Positions 26,079 to 34,619 are shown, counted from the stretch's first letter. The stretch: DNA of 64,000 bases from SVTX01 sp045538195 (GCA_045538195.1 JAZSRA010000055.1:1-64000); one strand, 5' to 3'. Made by a program: numbers and translations. The notes: generated by a model not told the origin, from the letters alone.

Positions 26079-26178
26079 GTTTGCAATACCTCCTGAAAGT
26101 TTATTAAAATTTTTTAAAAACAAAAAATTGAGCGGATCCTACGTCCAAAATCAAAAAGGGCGCAGTAATCCACCATTA

Positions 26179-26207
26179 ATAATATCACATTTTGCTCCAA
26201 AAGTAAA
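26179..26207 (-). promoter_or_regulatory. Promoter of nifJ
   Basis: Minus-strand -35 TTTACT (26202-26207), 17-bp spacer ending GTGA, and -10 TATTAT (26179-26184). The leader to the nifJ start at 26078 is about 95 nt. No other gene is visible in the 26079-26435 gap, which is otherwise AT-rich and holds the divergent promoter below. Confidence 0.65.
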
Positions 26208-26364
26208 TAGATTTTAGAAAAAAACCGATATTTTATTAACAAAAATTCGAACTTTTTATTGGTTGGTAGGGCAAAATGCGACAAAAATGAATAATTATTA
26301 GATTTTTTGCAAAAAAAAGCATATCAAAAAAGGAAAGTTCGTGTCATATCGTTAAAAATTGCAG

Positions 26365-26394
26365 TTGACAAAAGGATACGAAATGAAGTATAAT
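26365..26394 (+). promoter_or_regulatory. Promoter of the M18 aminopeptidase gene
   Basis: Perfect hexamers TTGACA (26365-26370) and TATAAT (26389-26394) with an 18-bp spacer, 41 bp upstream of the ATG at 26436. It diverges from the nifJ promoter. Confidence 0.8.
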
Positions 26395-26435
26395 AAAAAT
26401 GTAAAAAACACCTGTTTTAAGAAACGGAGACTTAT

Positions 26436-27719
26436 ATGAATAAAAATCTGATCGATTATATCGCAAGCTGCCCCACGGCGTATCACGCTTGCGCTCACAC
26501 TGCCGAGATCTTGAAGAACGCGGGATACAAGGAGCTTTTTGAAGCTGAGATTTGGAAAATAAAGGCGGGACGCGGATATTTCGTCAGACGAAACTGCTCG
26601 TCTATCATCGCTTTCCGTACCCCCAGCGCAGACGCGACAGGCTTTATGATCACCGCGTCACACTCTGACAGTCCCTGCCTCAAGATCAAGGAAAACCCCG
26701 AGATCGCGGACAAGTATTACGTCAAGCTTTCCACCGAGACCTACGGCGGAATGATATATTCTTCTTGGCTTGACCGTCCCCTTGCCGTTGCGGGCAGAGT
26801 GACCGTCAAGACCGAAAAAGGAATTGAAGTAAGACTCGTTGACACCAAAGACCCCGTGGCTCTGATTCCCAACGTGGCGATCCACATGAACCGTCAAGTC
26901 AACAGCGGTATGAACTACAACGCGGCGGTCGATATGCTCCCTCTTTACGGCGGAGAAAAAGACAGCTTTAAGAGCCGCATCGCGTCCTTGGCGGGAGCGG
27001 GAGTTGAGGATATTGTCACAACAGACCTTTTTCTTTACAATCCCCAAAAGGGTTACGAGTGGGGCGGCTACGTCAGCGCCCCCAGACTTGACGACCTTCA
27101 ATGCGCCTTCAGCGCTCTGACCGCCTTCGTTGAGTCGGCAGACGCGCTTGTAGTCAGCTCGTCGATCCCCGTATACGCCCTTTTCGACAACGAGGAGGTG
27201 GGAAGTCAGACCAAGCAGGGCGCGGCGTCCACTTTCCTTTACGAGGTTCTTTCAAGAGCGGCGACCGCCCTCGGCAAGGATTTCTCCTGCCTTGTGGCAA
27301 ATAGCTTTATGGTCTCCTGCGACAACGCCCACGCATCTCACCCCAATCACCCCGAGTACTCCGACAAAAACCACACCGTTTATATGAACGAGGGTATCGT
27401 CATCAAATATAACGCAAATCAAAAATACACCAGCGACGCGGTGTCGGCGGCGCTCTTTAAGCTTATCTGCGATGAAGCGAAAGCTCCCGTCCAGTATTAC
27501 GCAAACCGCGCCGATATGGCAGGCGGCTCAACCCTCGGTAACATCGCGAACACTCAGGTCTCTCTCAACACCGTGGATATTGGTCTGCCCCAGCTTGCTA
27601 TGCACTCGTCCTTTGAGACGGCAGGCAAGAAGGACACGAAATATCTGATCCGCGCCCTTAGCGTGTTCTATACTAAAGCGATCAAGGTAGAGGAGGGAAA
27701 ATGCATCCGTTACTTTTAA
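26436..27719 (+). CDS. M18 family aminopeptidase
   Basis: Cytoplasmic zinc aminopeptidase of the aspartyl-aminopeptidase family, removing N-terminal (often acidic) residues from peptides. At 427 residues it fits the bacterial M18 proteins. Metal and catalytic motifs are visible: ITASHSDSPCLKIK, YALFDNEEVGSQTKQGAAS, SCDNAHASHPNHPEY and the late QLAMHSSFET. The start follows AACGGAGACTT. Its last 19 bases overlap the start of the TauE/SafE gene, so the two are translationally coupled. A preference for Asp/Glu N-termini is family knowledge, not shown here. Confidence 0.93.
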   Translation: MNKNLIDYIASCPTAYHACAHTAEILKNAGYKELFEAEIWKIKAGRGYFVRRNCSSIIAFRTPSADATGFMITASHSDSPCLKIKENPEIADKYYVKLSTETYGGMIYSSWLDRPLAVAGRVTVKTEKGIEVRLVDTKDPVALIPNVAIHMNRQVNSGMNYNAAVDMLPLYGGEKDSFKSRIASLAGAGVEDIVTTDLFLYNPQKGYEWGGYVSAPRLDDLQCAFSALTAFVESADALVVSSSIPVYALFDNEEVGSQTKQGAASTFLYEVLSRAATALGKDFSCLVANSFMVSCDNAHASHPNHPEYSDKNHTVYMNEGIVIKYNANQKYTSDAVSAALFKLICDEAKAPVQYYANRADMAGGSTLGNIANTQVSLNTVDIGLPQLAMHSSFETAGKKDTKYLIRALSVFYTKAIKVEEGKCIRYF

Positions 27720-28483
27720 AGATCATAGTCTGCTTTATTGCGGGCGCGGGCGCGGGTATAGGAACGGGATTTGCGGGGATGAGCGCGGCGGCGGTCATAG
27801 GTCCTATGCTTATCACCTTTCTTGATATGCCCGCATACGCAGCGGTAGGAGTAGGACTTGCAAGCGACGTGCTGGCAAGCGCGGTCAGTGCCTATACCTA
27901 TAAGAAAAACAACAATCTTGACATCAAAAATGGGCTGATAATGATGGCGTGCGTGCTTATGTTTACCGCCGTGGGCAGCTTTGCGGCAAGCTTTCTTCCC
28001 AACGCTACCATGGGAACATTCTCGGTCTTTATGACTATGATACTGGGAATAAAATTTATTGTGAAGCCGGTCATGACCACCAAGGAGGCAATGCTCGGCG
28101 TGTCCAAAAAGAAAAGGATCATTCAGTCGGTCATCTGCGGCACGTTTATAGGATTTATCTGCGGATTTGTCGGCGCGGGCGGAGGAATGATGATGCTTCT
28201 GGTGCTTACAAGCGTCCTTGGCTACGAATTGAAGACCGCCGTCGGTACCAGCGTTTTCATAATGTCATTTACAGCTCTCACGGGATCGGTCAGCCACTTC
28301 GCCTTCGACGGAATTCCCGACCTTACGGTGCTGATACTCTGTATCGTCTTTACCTTTGCTTGGGCGCGCATAGCCGCTATCATCGCCAACCGCGCGCAAA
28401 CCAAGACCCTTAACCGAGTGACGGGTGCGGTGCTTATCGCTCTCGGAGTAGTAGTGCTGTCTGTTGAATTTTTTATAAAATGA
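27701..28483 (+). CDS. TauE/SafE (DUF81) family membrane permease
   Basis: A 260-residue hydrophobic protein with about eight membrane segments in two repeats. The glycine-rich openings AGAGAGIGTGFAGMSAA and GFVGAGGGMMMLLVL are the duplicated motif typical of the TauE/SafE sulfite/sulfonate exporter-like family. Substrate in this organism is unknown; members move small sulfur-containing or organic anions. The ATG lies inside the end of the aminopeptidase gene behind GTAGAGGAGGG. A strong terminator follows at 28534-28595, ending the two-gene operon. Confidence 0.88.
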   Translation: MHPLLLKIIVCFIAGAGAGIGTGFAGMSAAAVIGPMLITFLDMPAYAAVGVGLASDVLASAVSAYTYKKNNNLDIKNGLIMMACVLMFTAVGSFAASFLPNATMGTFSVFMTMILGIKFIVKPVMTTKEAMLGVSKKKRIIQSVICGTFIGFICGFVGAGGGMMMLLVLTSVLGYELKTAVGTSVFIMSFTALTGSVSHFAFDGIPDLTVLILCIVFTFAWARIAAIIANRAQTKTLNRVTGAVLIALGVVVLSVEFFIK

Positions 28484-28533
28484 TCTACTATCATAAAACC
28501 ACTTGATTTTCAAGCGGTCTTTGACTGCCAAAC

Positions 28534-28595
28534 AATAAAAACCAAGCCGATAATGAACTAAATGAGGTTCACTCCGTAACGGCTTGGTTTTTATT
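28534..28595. terminator. Bidirectional terminator, probably the ancestral guaA terminator
   Basis: A 16-bp perfect stem pairs AATAAAAACCAAGCCG with CGGCTTGGTTTTTATT around an inner GAAC/GTTC hairpin. It can stop the TauE transcript on the plus strand. On the minus strand it lies 11 bp beyond the duplicated guaA stop codon at 28607-28609, so before insertion of the island it would have been the natural guaA terminator. Confidence 0.8.
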
Positions 28596-28606
28596 ATATA
28601 TGCTTG

Positions 28607-28619
28607 TTATTCCCACTCG
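28607..28619 (-). repeat. attL-like copy of the guaA 3' end
   Basis: TTATTCCCACTCG, identical to 30952-30964. On the minus strand it reads CGAGTGGGAATAA, the codons for the GuaA C-terminal EWE plus stop. Confidence 0.7.
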
Positions 28620-28696
28620 CTTAAATTAGCATTATATTGAGTGAATTCAGGTCTTTCCGCGCGGTTTTTCGGGGGATTTGACTGCCATTTTCCGCT
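28607..28696 (-). pseudogene. Possible C-terminal remnant of an integrase
   Basis: On the minus strand an open frame of about 29 codons ends exactly in the left attachment core. Its last residues read EFTQYNANLSEWE, with WQSNPPKNRAERP just before. It is preceded by an in-frame stop and has no start. Integrase genes of site-specific elements often end at the attachment site, so this may be the tail of a lost tyrosine recombinase. The evidence is position only. Confidence 0.25.
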
Positions 28697-28721
28697 TTAT
28701 CTATGGAGTCTACGAAAAAAC

Positions 28722-28787
28722 GGTATCAAAATGGTATCAATGATACCACCCGGAAAACACGGCTTTCCTACGGTATCCATTATACCA
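28722..28787. promoter_or_regulatory. GGTATC repeat/palindrome cluster near the left junction
   Basis: GGTATCA occurs at 28722-28728 and again within the 17-bp odd-centred palindrome TGGTATCAATGATACCA (28732-28748); related GGTATCC and TATACC follow at 28772-28786. Clustered short repeats beside an attachment core resemble recombinase arm sites or an excisionase/repressor operator. Function is inferred from position. Confidence 0.45.
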
Positions 28788-28858
28788 TAAAATCAGAATA
28801 AATACAAGAGGTTTGCGAAGCTTTTGCAAATTAAGAATAAAATATGTTGGATTGATAA

Positions 28859-30754
28859 TCATTCAAATCTTGCCATATCTTCGGTTAACCATTCATATAT
28901 ATAATTAAACTGTTTTTTGGCATATGTAATATTCTCTTCAGATGGCGTGTATGAATATGAATGATTTACTACACAGCGATTTAATGTTAAAGCGATTGTT
29001 GGCGAATAGTTTATGTTGGAACATTCAACTGTATAATAGCTTCCGTCACTCCATTCATACTTAAATTCAAACTTGAAATTGTCAAAACCCTTTTGATGAT
29101 CGTAGTAACCATAAAACGAAATTGTACGTCTTCCTCCGTCAGACCAATAATGCTCTCCGTTGTAACTCATCCACCCGTCTGTTCCGACCAAAAGGGTTTG
29201 AGTTGAACTGAAGGCTTTATCGTTAATATTAACGCCTTCATCTTCCCACTCATACATATAAGCAAATGTACCATCTTCGAAAAAGAATTTCTCTGTTAGT
29301 CCATTCGCTTCATCTGCTTTTGCCTCGTTAAAATAGCCAATGTATACCTTCTCGTGCTGATGAAACCGGTCTTGTAAGGATATTAAATCTTTTTCGTTTG
29401 TGTTTTGCAAAAGATTGTTAAAGTTAAATGCACTTATTGCAGCACCGCTAATAAAGTTGTCATTTTTATCTGTCCAACCAAGAGTGGTGATACCTATCAC
29501 CTCGAGATTTTCGTTTGTTAAAATGCCACCACTACTACCAGGCGCAATATAACTCGACGAACAAATATAAGAGTTTCCGCTGTATAGCTTTTCGTACAAA
29601 TCGCTCCATCTCTCTGTTACCACACCTTCTTCAATGACTAATTCCGTGGAAGAATGAGGATAACCGATAGAGTAGGTGATCTCGCCGATCTCATAAGTTA
29701 AATCGATGGAAATATCATTGTAATATGAAGAAATTGTACTGTAATTATCGATTTTGCCTATATAAATATCTTTGTCTATGTGGTAATATGTTCCCTCATT
29801 AATATTCAAATATGTGAATGATTCACCGGTAGCATTGTTAGGAATATTGAATATTGCTTGGGCATAATATGCATCTTCCATTACGTGTGCATTTGTTATA
29901 AACCATCCTTGGTCATTAAATACAAATGCACTTCCCGTAGCAATCGGTACTTCTCCTAAATCCATTACGATAATTTGAAAAACATTCCCTAAAAAATATG
30001 TTTCTTGAGGGATACGATACGCACAATAAATATTATCAGCATCTCCATCTATCCACTCTATGTAATCCCATTTTTCGGTGTCATCGGGAAGAGTAATGCT
30101 TGTTGGTTTCTGGCCTTCCTCTATATATTCTTCAAATATTACAGACATATCTGCATCGTACCAAATATAATGAACATCATTATCGGAAATTGCATCTCGC
30201 TCATTACATACTTCACACACCCCTTTGACATATTTGTGGCTTGGGGGTATAACGATTTGTTCTTGAATAATCTCTTGGCAAACGCTACAATGTGTTCCTT
30301 CCGTCTTGCCATCTGTAGTACAAGTTGGAGGAACTGCGACGTCGATGACAGAACTATGTCCACTTGCGGCAATCGTAGTTTGGGCGACGATTACTATGTT
30401 ACAGGTACTACAATGGCTTCCTGCTGTTTTACCATCAACCAGACAAGTGGCGGGAACGGCATCATCAACCTCTTCTGTATGTCCTAATGCTGGAATTTGC
30501 GAATATTCCGAAAAGCCACACGAACTACAAGTTCTCGTTTGCATTCCTTGAGCAGTGCAAGAGGGCAGAGTCGTTACACTCCATGTTAAAAACGAATGCG
30601 AGTGTTCTCCGTTGCCTGTTTCGTTTTCGCTGATGTTAGTATTTTCACTTCCATTATCATTGTTGCCATTATCGTCACATGCTGTGAAGCACAGAAAAAA
30701 GGAAATCGACAACATCAGGATCACAATAATCAATAAAGACTTTTTTATATGCAT
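28859..30754 (-). CDS. Secreted HtrA-like serine protease lipoprotein with CxxC repeats
   Basis: The ATG at 30754 (behind GGAGGTAAC) gives about 631 residues. Residues 1-26 form a lipoprotein signal ending in the lipobox FTAC. Then come three CxxC repeat units (about 50-165; patterns SCTAQGMQTRTCSSCG, ATCLVDGKTAGSHCSTC). A trypsin-like domain follows with catalytic His in GWFITNAHV, a candidate Asp in DKDIYIG and Ser in APGSSGG near residue 400. The C-terminal ~180 residues are a beta-rich module of unknown type. It should be tethered outside the membrane and may act in quality control or host-matrix cleavage. It is the only intact gene in the guaA island and its base composition is AT-rich relative to neighbours. 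Confidence 0.8.
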   Translation of the reverse strand: MHIKKSLLIIVILMLSISFFLCFTACDDNGNNDNGSENTNISENETGNGEHSHSFLTWSVTTLPSCTAQGMQTRTCSSCGFSEYSQIPALGHTEEVDDAVPATCLVDGKTAGSHCSTCNIVIVAQTTIAASGHSSVIDVAVPPTCTTDGKTEGTHCSVCQEIIQEQIVIPPSHKYVKGVCEVCNERDAISDNDVHYIWYDADMSVIFEEYIEEGQKPTSITLPDDTEKWDYIEWIDGDADNIYCAYRIPQETYFLGNVFQIIVMDLGEVPIATGSAFVFNDQGWFITNAHVMEDAYYAQAIFNIPNNATGESFTYLNINEGTYYHIDKDIYIGKIDNYSTISSYYNDISIDLTYEIGEITYSIGYPHSSTELVIEEGVVTERWSDLYEKLYSGNSYICSSSYIAPGSSGGILTNENLEVIGITTLGWTDKNDNFISGAAISAFNFNNLLQNTNEKDLISLQDRFHQHEKVYIGYFNEAKADEANGLTEKFFFEDGTFAYMYEWEDEGVNINDKAFSSTQTLLVGTDGWMSYNGEHYWSDGGRRTISFYGYYDHQKGFDNFKFEFKYEWSDGSYYTVECSNINYSPTIALTLNRCVVNHSYSYTPSEENITYAKKQFNYIYEWLTEDMARFE

Positions 30755-30900
30755 GGTGTTACCTCCATAATTCAAAGGTGTTTTTTATAACGAAAATGTA
30801 CCGAGAAATGCGATTCTCTTCCGTAGAGACACAACTCACATTATACAGAAATATATCAAACCGTTGTCAAAAGTGTTGTCACACAAATTTATAAAATGTG

Positions 30901-30940
30901 CAAAAAGTGGCTTGGGATAAGGCTTCCAAGCCACTTATAA
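30901..30940 (-). terminator. guaA terminator supplied by the island
   Basis: On the minus strand an 11-bp stem AAGTGGCTTGG/CCAAGCCACTT is followed by a T run (TTTTTG). It lies 12 bp after the guaA stop. Confidence 0.8.
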
Positions 30941-30951
30941 GCCTTATTGTA

Positions 30952-31950
30952 TTATTCCCACTCGATAGTGCCTGTGGGCTTAGGCGTAATATCATAGAGA
31001 ACTCTATTGATACCCTCGACCTCGGAGGTGATACGAGCGCAGATCTTGTTAAGAACCGCGTAGGGTATCTCCTCGATGGTTGCGGTCATAGCGTCCTTGG
31101 TGTTGACGGCGCGGATGATCGCGGGCCAGCCCTCATAACGGCTATCGTCCTTAACGCCGACGCTCTTGATGTCGGGAATGACTACGAAATACTGCCATAC
31201 CTTCTCGGCAAGACCGCAGACGTCGAACTCCTCGCGCAAAATTGCGTCTGCCTCGCGGAGAGCGTGGAGACGGTCACGGGTGATAGCGCCAAGACATCTT
31301 ACTCCAAGTCCGGGACCGGGGAAGGGCTGACGGTAAACCATAGCGTGGGGAAGTCCCAGAGCCTCGCCGACTACTCTTACCTCGTCCTTGAAAAGGAGCT
31401 TTATGGGTTCGCAAAGCTCAAACTGAAGGTCCTCGGGAAGTCCGCCAACATTGTGATGAGACTTGACCGCCTTCTTGCCCTCTGCCGCCTTTACGCTCTC
31501 AAGAATGTCGGGGTAGATAGTACCCTGCGCCAGAAATTCGATGCCTTCGAGCTTTCTTGCTTCTTCAGCGAATATTTCAATAAATTCTTTACCGATGATC
31601 TTTCTCTTGGTCTCGGGGTCGGAAACACCTGCCAGAAGATCAAGATAACGGTCGGTTGCGTCGATGTAGATAAGGTTTGCGTCAAGGTTCTTGCCGAATA
31701 TGTCGATAACAGCCTCGCTTTCGCCTTTTCTCATAAGTCCGTGGTTTACGTGTACGCAAACCAGCTGCTTGCCGATTGCCTTTATAAGAAGTGCCGCAAC
31801 GACCGAGGAGTCAACTCCTCCGGAGAGGGCAAGAAGCACCTTCTTGTCGCCAACCTGCGCGCGGATCTCTTTTACCTGCTCGTCAATGAACGCATTGGCA
31901 AGCTCAAAATTTGTAATTCTTTCCATTGTTTCGGGACGAACGTTGCTCAT
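30952..31950 (-). CDS. guaA: GMP synthase ATP-pyrophosphatase subunit (no glutaminase domain)
   Basis: Converts XMP to GMP using ATP and ammonia. The P-loop LALSGGVDSSV (about residues 40-50), the HVNHGLMRKGE stretch, the XMP-binding HHNVGGLP and the dimerization-domain ending YDITPKPTGTIEWE are all intact. At 332 residues the protein lacks the ~200-residue N-terminal class I amidotransferase domain present in usual bacterial GuaA (~510 aa). The sequence upstream (to 32137) contains only a palindromic hairpin, so the domain is absent, not frameshifted. This matches the two-subunit arrangement known in archaea; a separate glutaminase should exist elsewhere. Its 3' end is the attachment core of the island. 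Confidence 0.92.
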   Translation of the reverse strand: MSNVRPETMERITNFELANAFIDEQVKEIRAQVGDKKVLLALSGGVDSSVVAALLIKAIGKQLVCVHVNHGLMRKGESEAVIDIFGKNLDANLIYIDATDRYLDLLAGVSDPETKRKIIGKEFIEIFAEEARKLEGIEFLAQGTIYPDILESVKAAEGKKAVKSHHNVGGLPEDLQFELCEPIKLLFKDEVRVVGEALGLPHAMVYRQPFPGPGLGVRCLGAITRDRLHALREADAILREEFDVCGLAEKVWQYFVVIPDIKSVGVKDDSRYEGWPAIIRAVNTKDAMTATIEEIPYAVLNKICARITSEVEGINRVLYDITPKPTGTIEWE

Positions 31951-31975
31951 ATGTTTTCCTTTCTGAAGGATGCGA

Positions 31976-32011
31976 GCGGGGAAACCCTTTTGGGCAAAAG
32001 GGTTTCCCCGC
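31976..32011 (-). terminator. Palindromic hairpin between guaA and the CofE-like gene
   Basis: GCGGGGAAACCCTTTT pairs with AAAAGGGTTTCCCCGC around GGGC. It lies upstream of guaA on the minus strand and downstream of the 32137-33333 gene. It may terminate or attenuate transcription entering guaA, and belongs to the family of long palindromes found at gene ends here. There is no long T tract outside the stem. Confidence 0.55.
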
Positions 32012-32136
32012 GCCCCTTCCTAAAACCTTCGAAAAATTGGTTTTATTATAAAATGCAATATAATTTTTTGGGTAAGTTTTGAGGGGTGTGGGGAACTTTT
32101 TCAAAAGTTACCCGCGCGCATCCCAATCGCATCCTA

Positions 32137-33333
32137 TTAATTAGTATAGTTATCGAAATAACCCTGAACGAGAACGACGGGAGTACCCTTGTCGCCCGAG
32201 CCGCTTGTCAGGTCGCAGAGCGAGCCGATAAGGTCGGTGAGCTGACGGGGAGTAGTACCCTGAGAAGCCATATTACCAACAAGGCTGGAGCCGTCCTTTG
32301 CCTTGATAGATGCGGAGATAGCCGCCTTAAGCTCCTCGCCGGAAAGATCTTTGAAATCGTTATCAGCAAGATATTTGAGCTTCAACTCGTTGGGAGTACC
32401 GATAAGACCGTCGGTATAGGCGGGGGAGACAACGGGGTCAGCAAGCTCCCAGATCTTACCCTGGGGATCCTTGAACGCGCCGTCGCCGTAGACCATTACC
32501 TCTACCTTTTTGCCTGTTTTTGCAAGCACTCTCGCCTGAATATCGAGAACGAGATCGCGGCATTCGCGGGGGAAGAGCTTAACTGCGTCCTCTGTCGACT
32601 TGTTGGAGCCGAGAAGACCGTACTTTTCGTTGTATCCGCTGCCGTTCACGGGAGCGGTCATAATATCGTCGAGAGAGCAAACCACCTTTGCGCCGTTGTC
32701 AAGAAGTATTCTCTTGGTGCGCGCACGAGTGTGAATGTCGCAGTTGATGATGTGATCCGCGTAGTTGAGAATAGCCTTTGCCTGATTAGCGAAAACGATC
32801 TCTACCTCCGCACCGCACTCCTTGATAAGGTCGCCGTAGTACTCAACGTAGTCAACGCCTGTAAACTCGTGCTTCTCGTAACCGAAAAGCTCGCGGTACT
32901 TTTCAAGAGAAAGAACGTCGCTGTAAGGGTTAACACCCGACTCGTCGATCATATCCATGCTTACGAGATGGTTTCCAACCTCGTCGGAGGGATAGCTGAG
33001 CATAAGGACTACCTTCTTGCAGCCCTTTGCTATTCCGCGCAGGCAGATGGCGAATCTGTTTCTGGAGAGAATGGGGAAGATAACGCCAACGGTTCCTCCG
33101 CCAAGCTTTGCTTTGACGTCCTCGGCGATAGCGTCAACAGAGACGTAGTTGCCTTGAACGCGGGCTACAACCGACTCGGTGATCGAGATAACGTCCTTGT
33201 CGCGAAGCTCAAAGCCTTCGCACTCCGCTGCATCAATAACGGTATCGGTAACGATTGCCGCAAGGTCATCGCCCTCGCGGAAGATAGGGCAACGAATACC
33301 CCTTGAAACTGTTCCGACTTTACGTTCTTTCAT
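32137..33333 (-). CDS. Coenzyme F420-0:L-glutamate ligase-like protein
   Basis: The ATG at 33333 (behind AGAAAGGAAC) gives 398 residues beginning MKERKVGTVSRGIRCPI. The pattern (GIRCPIFREGDDLAAIV, DVISITESVVARVQGNYV, and later KVEVMVYGDGAFKDP) matches the CofE/FbiB-type ligase family, which joins glutamate to a cofactor precursor. No other F420 biosynthesis gene is seen here and Clostridia generally lack F420, so members in this group likely act on another substrate, such as a folate or tRNA-linked acceptor; that is unknown. Its own promoter lies at 33516-33544. Confidence 0.75.
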   Translation of the reverse strand: MKERKVGTVSRGIRCPIFREGDDLAAIVTDTVIDAAECEGFELRDKDVISITESVVARVQGNYVSVDAIAEDVKAKLGGGTVGVIFPILSRNRFAICLRGIAKGCKKVVLMLSYPSDEVGNHLVSMDMIDESGVNPYSDVLSLEKYRELFGYEKHEFTGVDYVEYYGDLIKECGAEVEIVFANQAKAILNYADHIINCDIHTRARTKRILLDNGAKVVCSLDDIMTAPVNGSGYNEKYGLLGSNKSTEDAVKLFPRECRDLVLDIQARVLAKTGKKVEVMVYGDGAFKDPQGKIWELADPVVSPAYTDGLIGTPNELKLKYLADNDFKDLSGEELKAAISASIKAKDGSSLVGNMASQGTTPRQLTDLIGSLCDLTSGSGDKGTPVVLVQGYFDNYTN

Positions 33334-33515
33334 AGGTTTGTTCCTTTCTTGTGCCTCTTTGAGGCCTCGTTTATATGAATTTATAATTAACAATGATTTT
33401 GACGGTGTATCAGCCAAGATGTCGCGGAAGCTTTTGCCATTTTCGTCTGTTACAGAGTCTGCGACGGAAGAATGGTTTTTTTAATTACGACTTCCAAAAA
33501 ACAAATTTACATTAT

Positions 33516-33544
33516 ATTATAACAGATTTAAAGCGGCATTTCAA
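33516..33544 (-). promoter_or_regulatory. Promoter of the CofE-like gene
   Basis: Minus-strand TTGAAA (33539-33544), 17-bp spacer, TATAAT (33516-33521). The resulting leader is about 175 nt, long enough to hold regulation, though I see no known motif in it. Confidence 0.7.
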
Positions 33545-33733
33545 TGTATATTTTTTGAACAACCGCAATTTTTTTAAAAAATTTGCAAAAAATTGCGATT
33601 TCTCGTTTTTACATTGTGAATTATAGCACTTGATATATTATTTGTCAACAATTTGAAAAAAATTGACCGTTACGAAAAATTCTGTCACAGAAAAATATAT
33701 TTTGTTAAATTTTACGAAAAGCAGCGGCGAACT

Positions 33734-33765
33734 AAACAACCCCGTGAAAAATCACGGGGTTGTTT
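33734..33765. terminator. Bidirectional intrinsic terminator
   Basis: A 14-bp stem AAACAACCCCGTGA/TCACGGGGTTGTTT around a 4-base loop, ending 5 bp from the stop of the minus-strand gene 33771-34556. Confidence 0.85.
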
Positions 33766-33770
33766 ATAAA

Positions 33771-34556
33771 TCATTTGATTTCTGATTGGGCTTTCGAGGT
33801 CTTGTGCTTTTTCTTTCTGCCGCAGTACTGCGTGCAGAGCTTGTCAGTACATTCGGAGCATTTGAGACAGGTGTTGCTCTGCGCCCAGAAGCGTTCGGGA
33901 TAGATCATAATGTAGACCTCCCAGACCATAAACGCGGCGACCGCCAGCAGGAAAAGCGAGGTTCCGAAAAATCCGCCTACGAAGATCATAGGGGAGAACA
34001 TCATAAGGTGATCCCAGTTGAAGATACGGCAGGTGGTGCAGCATCTGTTTCCAAGCAGGAGACGGAAGGGACACCAGATCACCACGCAGATAAGGTCGCA
34101 AAGGTAGAAGAATATGGAGATCAGTATTATCCACGAGTTGTCGATGGGTCCAAAATAGTAGAGGACGCCGATAATAGCCGTGACGATCGCCCAGACGAGG
34201 AACACACGAAGATAGGCTTTTCGGGTCACGGTTTTTATGTAATTGCGGAGACCCTGCCAGTTAATATCGTGATTGCTTGTCTTAAATCTGTTGGCAAAAT
34301 TCTTTGCCGAGCCTAAGGGCAGTCTGTTTTTGATGGGAATGATCTGCTGAAGCATGCTGATCACCCAAATCACCCAAAGTATATGAAAAATTGAAAATTC
34401 CTTGAAGAAGTTAAATCCGTCAAGAACATTAAAGCTGTGTTCCAAAAACGTACCCTGCAGAAAGCTGTCCTTTCCCACAAGGAGGACGATGCCGAAAATA
34501 AAAACGAGGCATCGGAAAACAAGCTTTAAAACGTACTTTGTTCTCATGCGTGACAT
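33771..34556 (-). CDS. Membrane protein with Cys-rich tail, unknown function
   Basis: A 261-residue protein with about five or six membrane segments (around residues 9-27, 52-70, 115-133, 138-160, 185-215). A CRxC-type cluster (GNRCCTTCR near 170) precedes the last helices, and a Cys-rich C-terminal tail reads CLKCSECTDKLCTQYCGRKKK. The eight or so cysteines in CxxC spacing suggest metal binding on the cytoplasmic side. I do not recognise a named family. The ATG follows CGGAGAAAAC; a second ATG three codons later is possible. It lies 64 bp after the HisJ-like gene on the same strand. Confidence 0.7.
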   Translation of the reverse strand: MSRMRTKYVLKLVFRCLVFIFGIVLLVGKDSFLQGTFLEHSFNVLDGFNFFKEFSIFHILWVIWVISMLQQIIPIKNRLPLGSAKNFANRFKTSNHDINWQGLRNYIKTVTRKAYLRVFLVWAIVTAIIGVLYYFGPIDNSWIILISIFFYLCDLICVVIWCPFRLLLGNRCCTTCRIFNWDHLMMFSPMIFVGGFFGTSLFLLAVAAFMVWEVYIMIYPERFWAQSNTCLKCSECTDKLCTQYCGRKKKHKTSKAQSEIK

Positions 34557-34619
34557 ATATGTTTTCTCCGTATGAAGTGTTATTTCCGTGTGATGATAGA
34601 TAGCTTGTCCTATCGACCC

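Larger units (their letters stand above)
28607..30964. mobile_element. Small integrated island at the 3' end of guaA
   Basis: The 13-bp sequence TTATTCCCACTCG at the 3' end of guaA (30952-30964, includes its stop codon) is repeated at 28607-28619. The DNA between is 2.3 kb, visibly more AT-rich in its gene, carries its own guaA terminator (30901-30940), and has palindromic GGTATC repeats next to the left junction. The guaA 3' end is a known integration target of tyrosine-recombinase elements. No intact integrase is left, so this is a decayed or minimal element; insertion is inferred from the repeats. Confidence 0.65.
33334..33770. other. AT-rich intergenic region
   Basis: Apart from the promoter at 33516-33544 and the terminator at 33734-33765 I see no gene in this 437-bp stretch; 33600-33720 is nearly all A/T. 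Confidence 0.6.

Noticed and set aside
23943..26096. A 717-codon open frame antisense to nifJ
   Set aside because: The sense strand encodes a complete PFOR with cluster motifs; the antisense frame has no recognisable domain.
28859..30754. Treating the island protease as a phage or plasmid gene
   Set aside because: No structural, replication or conjugation genes accompany it, so only a minimal or decayed element can be claimed.
32137..33333. Evidence for coenzyme F420 biosynthesis
   Set aside because: Only a CofE-like ligase is present; no other F420 gene is in the window and related ligases have other substrates.
33334..33417. A longer N-terminus for the CofE-like gene
   Set aside because: The extra 28 codons have no ribosome site and the family N-terminus begins at the ATG at 33333.
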